64,000 nucleotides of DNA, taken from the NCBI GenBank assembly GCA_016800925.1, contig JABCPU010000137.1:62001-126000 (forward strand), in the 5' to 3' direction. Source of the stretch: Suillus spraguei. Lineage: Eukaryota > Basidiomycota > Agaricomycetes > Boletales > Suillaceae. The notes under the pieces are model-generated. The model was not told where the DNA came from. It saw only the letters and a program-made list of their open reading frames with translations, and did not search any database. Every line of letters starts with the position of its first letter. The first letter of the stretch is position 1. Below are positions 47,095 to 58,164 of the stretch, one piece after another. Both the position numbers and the translations under genes were made by a program.

Positions 47095-47180
47095 CTCGGG
47101 CTGGGGATGATGGATCTGATTTAAGGAGCTGGTATCATTTTGTATCGAATGGAGGTTATCTTGTTGAGGTATGTATGTCA
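47095..47180 (+). pseudogene. Tail remnant of a lost ISG12-like copy
   Basis: Resembles the 3' ends of members D and E (GCTGGGGATGATGG, TTTTGTATCGAATG, TTGTTGAGGTATG). Marks a deleted copy between D and E. Confidence 0.4.
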
Positions 47181-47598
47181 CCGTAGTCAAATGAATCGCA
47201 GGGTTCCGGGTTGGTTCGTGGGGGGATACCGGTTACTCGTAACTGATATATGAATCACAGGGAATACCGGTGATGTAGGCACTTGATGAAGAATAGTAGT
47301 ACCACTACTAGTGTGAATCTGTGACTTTAGGGACAGTCCTCGCGTGGGCTGCTGACTCCGAATTGATTCACGTGTTTAGCTCATTCCTCTTCTAACCAAG
47401 CCTCTAGCTTCTCGACCTCGATCTGGCATGCTGTGTTATATGTGCATGATGAGGTCTCGAGGCACGCAGCAAAATTTAGAGTGGCAGGTGCTTCCCACGG
47501 ATGCAGCTTGCGACTAAAGACAGGTTTGTTTTGGGATTGGCTCATCATTTTGGTTGGTTATAAGGAAACTTACATCGTTCGTTGTGATACTGTTCTTC

Positions 47599-48226
47599 AT
47601 GCCTCCAATCATCATGATGTCAGACTGGTCAAAATTACGCATACCTTTCAGGGCCAAATTGTGGGACAATATTCTCTCTAGTGTTCTGTTCGCTTTGATA
47701 GAATTTAATTTTAATGATTGGTGTAGGTGTCATCCAGTTCTTCATACAATATATGCTAGGTACTGATACATATTTTACAGCAATCATACATCCATACGTA
47801 GCAGCCGGAGCCTTGATGTTCATCTCTGCATCCACAGATATTGGAGTCTTCCTGACATTAGTGCAACTGACAGGAACAATTGCGGTGTTCCTGTGTCTTG
47901 TCCCTGTGCGGCTTATCATCTGGTGTCTTGGATTTAGGAATCAAGGAGTAGCACAAGGTGTACAAAAACAGCACTTTCTACCTGACCTGCTAACTGAACG
48001 CGCCATAATAGGTTCATTTGCATCCCAATATCAGTCCAGTCACTACGGTGCTACTGTACCACGAGGCTCTGGGTTCGCGCTCCTCCAATCGTCCGGGGCC
48101 ACCATGTGGATCCCATTGACGCTCATCTCCTTGTTATCATATACTGGAGCCGCCATTGTCTTGGGCGGGAGTGGGGGTGGTGGCTCCAATGAAGCAAGGT
48201 GTTGTATTGCATTGAATGCGGTTTAA
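47599..48226 (+). CDS. ISG12-like member E, altered C-terminus
   Basis: Exons 47599-47722, 47781-47957 and 48012-48226 join in frame to 171 aa. Leader 'MPPIIMMSDWSKL', membrane exon with 'VPVRLIIWCLGFRNQGVAQ', signature GSFASQYQSSHYGATVP and FALLQSSGA. Compared with member D one C is missing near 48165 (TTGGGCGGGA against TTGGGCCGGGA), so the conserved GREWGWWLQ ending is replaced by GGSGGGGSNEARCC and a longer tail. Either a recent frameshift or a sequencing error. Confidence 0.7.
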
Positions 48227-48911
48227 GTGAGACTGTCTTGTTGAGGTATGCATGTAACTATTCTCGATAGAATGTCAATGTTTGGGTTGATTTTGTTGGA
48301 ATTGATGGACATTGGCGCCAAGTTTCTCATGACTGATGCATCAAATGCGGAGGGGTGCAGGCATTCGTTAGGGTTGTGGTTTCAACCCTTCGTACAGGTC
48401 TGCAATCATATCCTAGGAACATCTAGGTCTACCTCACAAGGTCTGACATTGACTGTTGGAAGTGCTGTTTGCTTGGACTCCGACAGTCACAGGGGCCAGA
48501 CAGGTGTTTACAGGTGATTCGATTCTTCGTTACACCTTTTTGTTGATGGGCCTAATTTTCTAAAAATCAGGTACTCATTGCTCCTTAACAAATTTCTCAA
48601 AGTCTTTATACACCAGATCGTGCGCTACCGAAATTGTTCGGATAAATGCTGCAATGCTCAAGAAATTTCTCACCTGCCTGTTACCATAAGCTCCCATACC
48701 ATGTAGCATGCTATGAAGTCAATGAACGCCTACTGATGATGGCTCAAGCTAATCAGCCGTTTTGAGGTTATTTATCTGTGTTTCCATCGGTCACTGACTC
48801 GCAATGCCTGCCAGACCGTGCTACTTGCACAACGAATATTCAAACCAGGAGATTGTACAGCTGGGGAAGGAATTAGGCTCGAGTGACCAGGCCGAAAAGC
48901 CAAAAATACTA
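48227..48911. other. No gene seen
   Basis: Spacer between members E and F; one short open frame without recognisable content. Confidence 0.35.
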
Positions 48912-48918
48912 TATAAAT
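48912..48918 (+). promoter_or_regulatory. TATA box of ISG12-like member F
   Basis: TATAAAT, about 150 bp upstream of ATG 49064. Confidence 0.4.
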
Positions 48919-49063
48919 GACCTTTGTCAAGAGAAGTTACTTTAATTTAGAGAATACAATGAGGCCGCTGCCAACTTTGGGCGCTCCATTGCAACTTTTA
49001 TAAATAGATTTGTTCAGTTTACCTTGTTCTTCACGCGTGGCCGCCCACATACAGACAACCATC

Positions 49064-49728
49064 ATGTCCCAGCAAGCGGACCCGCCCAACATTGATATTG
49101 ACTGGTCCAAATTATGGGACACTATTCTCACCTCTTCAGTCCATGCTCTGACGGAGGTCAACAACTGGTGTAGGTTACTATTTTTTTTTCACGATGTTGT
49201 TTATAAACCTTCTCCAGCAATCAGGCATCCATATGTCACGGCTGGAGCTTTGATATGCATCTCTGCCAATCCCGATATCTTGCTCACGCCCCTGCGGCTC
49301 GCAGGGAGAACAACACTTTACATCTGTCTCCTCCCGCTTCGTTTGATCCTCTGGCCCTTAAAGCTCTTGGGAAGGTTCACCTTGTATATTCTCGGTTTCA
49401 GGAGATATGGCGTAGCGAGAGGTATATCCCAACCAATCAACTACAGGTGTCTCATGTCCTCAGGCTAAACGTGAATATGACAGATTCATTGGCATCCCAG
49501 TACCAGTCCCATATTTATGGCGGCTACGTGCCACAGGACTCTACTTTCGCAAGATTCCAGTCATACGGGGCTGCTGACTATTTCGATGACCTGCAAGCAC
49601 TGAACGCAGATTATGAGGATATAGATCAAGAAGCAGTATCGAAACGTGCGGTTGGTCACGGTGTCTCTTGGCTGGCAGCTATTGGAGCTGTGTTTGTCTT
49701 GAGCAGGGCATGGGGTTGGTGGAATTGA
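49064..49728 (+). CDS. ISG12-like small membrane protein, member F
   Basis: Exons 49064-49169, 49218-49421 and 49484-49728 give 184 aa with no defect. One N-terminal helix (NIDIDWSKLWDTILTSS), then 'IRHPYVTAGALICIS', hydrophobic LLPLRLILWPLKLLG, LYILGFRRYGVARG, signature DSLASQYQSHIYGGYVP with FARFQSYGA, an acidic spacer (YFDDLQALNADYEDIDQE), and the last helix WLAAIGAVFVLSRAWGWWN. Both introns phase 1. The best reference for the cluster's ancestral form. Family role in fungi unknown. Confidence 0.85.
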
Positions 49729-50261
49729 TGTGGTTTGCTAGACAATGTTGGTAACGTGTATGTTGATCTTGAGAGAGGCGGTCAGTGCCAGCAACAGGAT
49801 ATATTATGGAGCCATATCAATGAAGTTAGTACTAAGTGACGTGTTCATATACTCAGCAAAAATGTATGCTTCCTCGGATTGTGCATGGCCCGGTCTTAAA
49901 TCAAGTGTTGGAACGGTGTTGAGTCTGTTGACTCTATTTAGGTAAATTTGTAATAGGCTCTATATATGCGCGGAGTCGGTCGCGCTCTCGCGGGCTGCTG
50001 ACTCTGAATTAGTCGTTCACCCACGAGCTGCATGTAAAGTTGTAAACTATGTACACGACGAATTTGTGGCCTCGAAGCATGCGACCAAATTTAGTATGGC
50101 ATATGACCTTGTGGGTGAGTCCGACGAGTTCGGATTTGGTTTCGTGGGAGTTCAACAATTGATATCTAGGCCGATGATCATGTGCATGAGTGCTTGGTCG
50201 CTCCTGCAGAGAATCACAAAGCTTGCGATATTGACCTTTCACGCCTACTACAGGTTCAAGC

Positions 50262-51535
50262 ATGCCCAAGGAAGACATAGACTGGTCGAAATTGTCGAAC
50301 ATTGTTCTTTCGAGTGCTCTGGCAGAAGTCAAACAAATGAGGTTATTGGTCCTATGAGTATGCACTAGCATGACCTTTGCTGATGGTAGCTGAACATGTT
50401 TTAGCAATCAGGTCATTTCCCCGCCAAATGTAAACTTGTCTGACTTGTCGAAGCTATCGGGTACTGTTCTCTCCCGTGCGTCTGATGCTCTAGCGGAGGT
50501 CAAACAACTAAGGTTCTTCGCCCCTTGACTATGCATGCTTCTTGTTGATGCGATTCACGCTCTTTTCAGCAATCAAGCCATGTCTAAGAAAGACATATAC
50601 TTGCCAAACATAGACTGGTCGAAAGTATCCGGCGACATCCTGTCTCACACGTCTGACGCTTTGATAGAGGCTAAACAATTGGTGTATGTTATCCACCTCT
50701 TGATTGTTATACCTTAACTGATAGGCTTGATGGATATTTTCTAGCCATCAGATTTCCACGTATCACCACTGGAACTCTGATATGCCAATACTTCAGCAAT
50801 ATCAGGAGAAAGTGCGGCGGCTCATAGAGATGACATCAAGTACGTTAACAAGGATCTGATTTCTTCACAGATAAACTAATAGGGACCTAGACCTGTTCGG
50901 CGTCCACTGGATCAAAGTGTGGGGGTCTGTCCTCTTGCGCGCTTACAAATTGCGGGACGATATACTCTCGAGCGCCTCCCAATTGTGGGGTATCATTCCC
51001 TCCGGCGCTTTCAGATTGTGGAGGATCATGATCTGGGGTCCTTCTAAATTATGTGGCGCTATAATATGGGGCTCTTCCAAAATTTTGGACGCTGTTCCCT
51101 CGAACACTTATGAATTGCGGGATACTAGTAGAATACTCTTGAGCACTTCAGATTCTACTGCCTTCTCCTGTGTTTCGCACGCTCTGACAGGAGTCAACGT
51201 CTGGTGTAGGTCACTTGCCTCTTGTTGACAACATTTCCTGAGTGGCTTAAACACTGTCAGCGATCAGGCATCCGTATATCGCAGCTGCAGTTTTGCTATG
51301 GATCTCTGAGCATCCTGGCATCCTTCTGGCGCCATTGCAGACGGGAAAACCTACACCGCACACTCGGACCTCGACTGTTCCCTTGAATCATGGCTACTAC
51401 GACACTGCAGTCACGAATGAATACGAGAATGTGAATGCACGCAAAGCTGAATCGACGGCGGTGCTTAGCGTCTCTTGGCTGACGGGTCTTGGAGCTGTGT
51501 TTGTTTTGGGTAGGAGGTGGGGGTGGTGGGATTGA
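50262..51535 (+). CDS. ISG12-related member G with extra helices and 11-residue repeats
   Basis: Exons 50262-50341, 50405-50512 and 50570-50683 each encode a DWSK-type helix, the last two 3n long and phase 2-2. A fourth (from 50745) is followed by a long exon (about 50885-51205) with an amphipathic segment of ~11-residue periods (SASQLWGIIPS, AFRLWRIMIW, PSKLCGAIIW, SSKILDAVPS). The last exon is 51261-51535: 'IRHPYIAAAVLLWIS' then directly 'VSWLTGLGAVFVLGRRWGWWD'. The GSxASxYQS signature and second hydrophobic exon are missing. The junction near 50850-50885 is unresolved (only a weak GTTAAC donor keeps frame). A divergent, perhaps neofunctionalised paralog. Confidence 0.6.
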
Positions 51536-52484
51536 CATGGTAGTACCGTATAATATTGTAATACGCCGGGCTACTCTGTAGGTGCACCGATATTTAAGTC
51601 CTTTACTGACAACATCTCAACGAACGAACGATTGAGCCGTCTAGGTGTGTCTTACTAGTTCCAACGCCTGATAATCGTAAGATCCGTCCAGTGACCATAT
51701 CGCATGGCATCGAGCACACCGGCGGCCGTGGGCAGAAACTCGAACTCCACTGAAACCAGCTGTATCAGCGGAGATCAAGTTGTTGCCCAAGGCATGAATT
51801 CAAATCTGAACGTGATTCCTGATAAAAGGGCATAATAATTGTACATGGGCTACCACTTGCACCTCGGTCCATAGAATTATGTCAAATGCCAGTGAAATCT
51901 CCTCAACCACTACTATATCGCATCATTGCGCGAGAGAACATTGTTTCAAATGATCCTCGTTCACCATCCCAGACCAGCCCGCGCAGCAAGCTTGACAACC
52001 CTGCCGCACGACCTATCATTTGGATCGGCATCCTTTTATCCAAAATCAAGTTCAAAAATTACCGTGTTTGGGAGATAGGATCGATGTATATCTGACTGAC
52101 GGTACTACGAAACTCTTGCTCTTTCAAGTTCTGTTGTTGTTTGTCTTTATTGAATTCTAATAGTCCATTACATAATCTGTAAGTTCATTGGATTTGGCAG
52201 CAGTCCCCCCTACTTCATTCCGACGAGTCCGTATCCCATGGTGCGCTAACACTCTGAGAACTTAAGGCAACATTAACGGTCGTAATCTTAGACAGTTTGC
52301 ACGTACTATCTACGTGGCGCGTGTAAGTACGGCGATAGATGTCGTAACGAGCATCCAGTGGACAGAGCACAACAGGGTGGTTTTGGGAGTACGTTGTCTC
52401 GACTCTCCCCGGGCTTTTCTCTCACATTCTTACACACAATGATTAGATCAAAGTTGGACAAATAATAATAATAATTCTAGAGAC
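51536..52484. other. No gene seen
   Basis: Boundary between the ISG12-like cluster and the conserved block. No convincing coding content. Confidence 0.4.
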
Positions 52485-53975
52485 ATGGCAGTTCCGTACA
52501 CGTAAGTTGTTCAGGATCTATGACGCAAGAAGGTTGACATACGGTTCAATATGTTAACATTACGGTTTGTAGTATCGAATCAATAGCAAGAGACGTCACC
52601 CCTCTACACGATAAGCCTTCATGGCCATTATCATCCTACGGTGCTGCGAAGTATGAACCAGTGGTTATCGCCGGACTGGACGAGTCGCTTGAGGAACTTC
52701 GAGTGAAGGCAGTGGCTGCATTGAAGGCAGGGACTATCAACGAATATGTGCGTAGCTTAATAAGGAAGGATACTCTTCTTTGATGACTGATCGAGCTGCC
52801 TATAGATGAAATATGAGTCAGACAAAATAGCTGCCTCAGAGCAGGCGTACACCAACGCCAGGAGCAATGTTTCACAGTTGCATGACGCTGCTTTCAAATT
52901 GAGCAAGGAAGCAGCTTCACCTGGATCGAGTGCACTCGGTCATGTTTCCGCTTTTGGTGGGCGATCAGCGTTTGGTAGCGGGCCAGCGTTTGGTTCTGGC
53001 CCTCAACCATCGGCGTCTGGCACAGCTTCCAGTGCTTTTGGAAAATCTGCCTTTGGCCAGCCCGCATTTGGCCAGACAGGGTTTGGCACATCCGCAGCGA
53101 CATCTGCATTTGGACAACCTGCACAAGCGACGTCTGCGTTTGGACAAACTGCACAGGCTACGTCAACGTTCGGGCAGCCACAACAACCAACATCTGCGTT
53201 CGCGCAACCACAACAGTCTGCGTCTGCATTTGGGCAGCCACAGCAGCCAACTTCTGCGTTTGGGCAGCCTGTTCAGACAACATCAGCGTTTGGGCAAGCG
53301 CCAAGCTCTGTGTTTGGGCAGCCCTCTGCATTCGGTTCAGCCACTCAGCCAACGTCGGCTTTTGGACAATCATCATTGATTAAATCCGGGTCAGGTGCAT
53401 TTGGCTCTTCGGCACCTTCCACAGGTGCATTCGGGGGCACTGGCACTGGTGGCGGGTTTTCTGCATTTGCACCTCAGTCATCTGGGTTTGCGCCAGCACC
53501 GACGCAAGCATCGGCATTTGGACAGCCTTCATTTGGAGCTCCTGCTCCTGCGCCAACACAAAGTGCCTTTAACTCCGCGACACCCTCACAAAATGCTTTT
53601 GGCCTTGCACCATCTGCATCAGGCCCAATCGGCGGGTCTCTCATGACATCCCGGTCCGCCTTCGGAACAGCGCCAACGTCATCTGCGTTCGGTAGCACAG
53701 GCGCTGTAACTCCGTCCTTTGGCGTTCCTGCGCCTGCGGTTGCTACTGCTTTCGCAACTCCAATGGTAACAACCCCAACCGATGCTTCGAAACCACCTCC
53801 ATCAGCACCTGAGTTTTCACGATCTAAAATCCAAATAAAACCTGACAGATATGCTGAACTATTGCCGGAAAACTACATGGACATATTGCCTGTAGATGTA
53901 AAGGCTGCGTTTGCGGCAGAGAAATTTGAATGGGGGAAGATACCGGAGTGGATACCGCCGAAGGAGGTGCGGTAG
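52485..53975 (+). CDS. FG-repeat nucleoporin, Nup42-like
   Basis: Exons 52485-52501, 52573-52747 and 52806-53975 give 453 aa. The N-terminus has 'KPSWPLSSYGAAKYEP' and 'AGLDESLEELRVKA', a conserved helical region. Residues ~95-390 are low-complexity with about 30 FG dipeptides, mostly SAFGQP-type. The C-terminus 'YMDILPVDVKAAFAAEKFEWG' region ends EWIPPKEVR, matching the conserved end of fungal Nup42 relatives (from memory), which sit on the cytoplasmic face of the pore and bind Gle1 in mRNA export. The CCCH zinc finger of some homologs is not visible upstream. Start chosen because a 17-nt first exon with a GTAAGT donor keeps frame. Confidence 0.75.
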
Positions 53976-54743
53976 GATTTATTGAAGTGTCAACGGACTA
54001 TTGTATGAGTTAGTCTTATGTTTTTTACGAGTTCCATTATAGGATCGCATTGTACAACACCTCACTGTACCACTATAAGTAACAGGCAATGCCAATAGCC
54101 ATGATCTAGGCGTCACGAAAATGCTGTGCCACTGCTGAACTTCGCATGACCCGGGCCGAAGGCTTGCACTAGCGCCGCCGATCAGTGGCCACATCGAGCT
54201 CTTTCGAAATTTCAAGGCTCGTCAGTATCTTGTGAGCCATTAGCGTCGCGTCAAGCTTTCAAGCTCAAGGCTTGTCAGTGCTGCGTCAATGCCACGTCAC
54301 CGTGAGTCAGTGACCACAGGTGCGGTGCAACAGCGGCAGGACTGCGTCAAAATAGCTATACGTGCGCGCTCTTTTGCGCATTACAGGCTGCCTTATAACC
54401 TTCAAGTCAGTACATCGTGGATTTCCGTATCATCTCAGAATCCAGAAAGCTGAAGTCTGAAATCTGGTGGCCTCAAGAGTTGGAACGGACTACAAATTAG
54501 TTTTCAGTCCTGCAGTCCAAAACGCCAAGAATCGAGTGAGTCTATATTAATCATGTGAAGTCCTCCCAAGGTGTTGATGCAGAGTTCAGAGCGTGTGGCC
54601 AGCAACAAGCAGGCTACTGGAACCGGCATTGACACATACACGCTGTCTCAGAATAGGATGTGAGATTGTACTGCTTTTGAGATTCGGATGCCCGCCAGTA
54701 AAATACAAATAGTGAGCATGGTGTATTTGCCCGACATCCAATA
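53976..54743. other. Intergenic; includes a block repeated at 60590-60770
   Basis: No gene. 54560-54700 (GTGTGGCCAGCAACAA, GAATAGGAT, GATTCGGATGC) resembles 60600-60770. Confidence 0.4.
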
Positions 54744-56480
54744 ATGCGCTCACTAGTACTTTTCGGCGTCTTCCTTTACCTCATTGGAGGCATCCAAGCT
54801 ACACCTATAACAAATGCAACTACTAGTACAATCACAGCCTGCAATTCTGAAGCCCTACCGACATCATTCACGGACAGAACCATATGGTCCATCATTTTCA
54901 GTTCCGTTCTCACTCTGTTTGCATGTATCTACAGTGCCATTCACCCCAATATCCCGAGTCCTAGAGACAACTCCTTTTGTATCCTACGGCGGCGACTTGG
55001 GATCATGATAATGGCACTAATTGCTCCTGAATTGATTGTCACCTGGGCTATGCGCCAGTGGATCAGCGCCCGTCAAGTTACAAGACAGTTCGAGAAATCG
55101 GGGTATTTCAACGTCAATCCGGAGTCTGGTGGTGAGTCTTGCTTTTGGAAACTCTGCGACTCATAGTTTACCATACACGTCCTCAGATCACAGGTTTATC
55201 GAAGCAATTTCAGAACAATATGTTGAAGGTGTGCTTCACATTCTATCTTGTCACACGCCTCGAATACGTTCTCTTATGACCTTCTCAAGATTATGATAGC
55301 ACTCGGCTTCTCGTAGCGCATCCCAAAGGTGATTCGTCGTCTGTACTCGTGTTTATTCGCCAGTTCATACTAGTACTCCAGTGCCTACTTCAAAACACGA
55401 GGGAACTTGGCATATTGTTGCGAAGCCATTCAAAAAGTTGTTAAAGTCTTATGTTTCAGAGCAATCTGAAGGTAAGCCAGATCCGTTTCTCTTAGACGTA
55501 CCTGATATTTGGCTCATGTGCATCCTTAGATTATACGTGGACTCAAGGACATAGCTTCTTTGTGCTGATGGGTGGCTTCATGCTTTATGTGGATGGAAAA
55601 CCATATCACACACTACAGCCTGACGAGGTCCTCAAGCTGATACGTGCTGGATATATCGATACTCCTACCCTAACAGAAAACCAGATCCAGGACAAGAGCA
55701 AAGGGACTGTAATATCCAAAGGATTGATCATTCTTCAGGTAGTCTGGTTTGTCATGCAGCTTATCACCCGCGCTATTTATCACCTCGAAACCACCCAACT
55801 CGAAGTGGGGACACTCGCTTTTGCGGTTCTCAATCTCCTCACTTATACTGTATGGTGGAACAAACCTCTCGATGTGCGATGTCCATATCCAGTATACTGG
55901 AAGTCAACCGAGTCAAGGCCAGAGGATCATATTTATGAGTATGTATCCACCTCAACAATTGTGCCACTGCTAATTGCATCTGCCTTAGTGTCCTGCAATG
56001 GACACGCCTGCTCAATATGGATCTTTTCTCCAGTTCTCGGCCCAATTGAAGAAGTGACAGGCCTGTCTGATATTCCCGCATCTCGAAAGCTCCGAGTACC
56101 GACATTTGATGGCAGCGTCATCTCGAAGATTCAAATAGGAGAGTTCTTCAGCTTGCTGCATTGCTTATGGCAACCATATTTGGTGGCATCCATTGTATGG
56201 CTTGGATTTTGCCTTTCCTTCAGCCAGGAACAGGTATTATGGCGCATCAGTGCCGTCGCTATAACTTTCACACCCTGGTTTTTTTTTTACAAAACTCATA
56301 CCTGACATTCATTACTTGGAGTCGTGGAGTCTGCATTATGGCCTGATTTTTTTGGTATCTGTCCCATTGTACATCACAGCTCGTGCCCTCCTCTTGGTAC
56401 TTATGTTCACCACTTTACGCAATCTTCCTTCTGACGCATACACTGCGGTGCCGTGGACTACTTGGGTACCACACTTATAA
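54744..56480 (+). CDS. Multi-pass membrane protein of unknown function, frame disturbed
   Basis: ATG 54744 starts a signal peptide (MRSLVLFGVFLYLIGGIQA), then 'TDRTIWSIIFSSVLTLFAC' and 'RRLGIMIMALIAPELIVTWA'. Exon 1 ends at 55131 (GTGAGT). An exon ending at 55471 and one from 55530 carry 'FFVLMGGFMLYVDGKPY' and several more helices. This layout is common in agaricomycete proteins of unknown function (remembered). Two compensating shifts seem to lie near 56150 and 56215, and a run of ten T at 56279-56288 shifts the frame; with nine T the protein would continue to 'TWVPHL' and TAA 56478-56480. Without correction it ends at 56305. The second exon's left edge (about 55370) is uncertain. Confidence 0.6.
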
Positions 56481-58071
56481 TTCTTGATTATGGTATTTAG
56501 ATACATTTCATACTTTTGTAACCATATTCAGATGCGGTATTCTTGTGTCGACTTATGAATTGTTTTCGTGATCACTAGGGACGCGATCACATGACTTGCA
56601 TGTGAACCGACTCAATGAATCCGCCCAGTCCTGCTCGAACTTGCTCACCATTATGGACAGCAGCGAAATAGGGTTGTTTGGGTCGTTGCGGCTGGTGAAA
56701 CCGATTAACAGATAGCGCATTCCAATCGACGAGTAGATGTCTACTTTTGGACACAACCCGACGTACGAGTGTTTATTTCTATAATACCTAGGTATCTGGC
56801 AGCGCTTTGCAGAGTCTGCACGCAGAAATTGTGGTTCTTCAGAGAAGGTCCGTGACTTATTTATAATACCTATATAGATACGCTAACAACTGGAGAAAAA
56901 AATTATTTGCATTAGAAGGCTTTCGATCCTCGTCTTTTAGCGAAGCACGCCTTACCATCGACGGCTGTGATGGGTGAAGGCCAGATTTGGAGAATATGAC
57001 TGAAATGGAAAAATGGGGAGTTTTTCAATGAGATCATCAGTTCTTATTATTCTTATAACCTCCTAGACACTTGTTGGGTAGGGTACGCTAAGGTCCGGCA
57101 CAATGCCGGCAAAATTCTAACGCCTCCAAATATCCTTCCAAGTATTTTCGAGACTAGCATGAAACCAGCCCTCCTGTTTGGAATAATTAACCTCTTTGAA
57201 CAACTTTCCGTATGTCGTTTATCTTGTTATCTTGTTTCCACACTTTACCCGGTGGTCGTTTGGTAGCTGTTCCTTGCTACTCCCTCCACGTATGGTCATT
57301 CAGATATGGGTCCAGGCGAGAACATGAATCATTGTCCAATCATGTAATCGGGATTACGCACTCGCATTTGTTCACTTTCAACGCGCACCGACATCTCCAA
57401 CTGCCCTATCCTCTACCCTTCGCACCATATTCAAAGCCTGGTATGCCTACTCCACTTGCGAGTGTGGATCGAAGCATATCAACCCCTCTAGGCCTCTACT
57501 CACTTGATCCTTCAGAAATATGATCAATGTCTTGAGCTTCTCGCACGTGGAGAGTACCTCACTGTCTCAAATATGGGACACTGCATCGAGTTCGTCTTAA
57601 AATGTAACTATTTTTGTCATGATAGGCCCATCAACGTGCAACAGGGACGAGCTCCCCGTTGCATCGTGTTCTTCCATTGGCGCCGTCGCCTAATCGTTAC
57701 TTGGGTGAGCCTCCGTGACTGTCTTTCGGAGTGGAATTTGAATGGCGAACTTTAAAATTATTATCATTCACGTCCATAAGTTGCCACTGCGGCTACACGA
57801 GTGTTACCAAAAAATATAAGAAGCTTAATGGGCTATGATGACTAGCCAAGTTTGGCGAACATCATGTTCCGGAAGGTCGGGTATCACCGTATTCCATGAG
57901 GTTGGCGTCTAATGATATTCCTTAGGCGCGTTTGTTTAGTGTTCCATCGTCGTTTTTGCATGGTCCAGGAGACACCTAGGTCCCTTTTCGGCTCAGACAT
58001 GAAACAGGGTTCTCACTGAGTGGGTTTAGGGTCTCGATGTGCTAAAGACCACGGGATTCGACGCCTGAAGC
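56481..58071. other. No gene supported
   Basis: Several open frames (57212-57755) lack recognisable content. Otherwise AT-rich intergenic DNA. Confidence 0.35.
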
Positions 58072-58079
58072 TATATAAG
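58072..58079 (+). promoter_or_regulatory. TATA box of the HET gene
   Basis: TATATAAG, 93 bp upstream of ATG 58165. Confidence 0.5.
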
Positions 58080-58164
58080 TTCGTACACAGACTATCGATT
58101 GAACAATTCACTTCACCTTAGAGTTCATTAGCCGCAACGATAGTCTCTCAATTGTATCGCGTCA

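Noticed and set aside
53158..53698. Minus-strand frames over the nucleoporin
   Set aside because: Shadows of the biased FG-repeat codons on the plus strand.
56553..57755. Possible gene between the membrane protein and the HET gene
   Set aside because: Short frames on both strands with no splice-consistent joining and no recognised motif.
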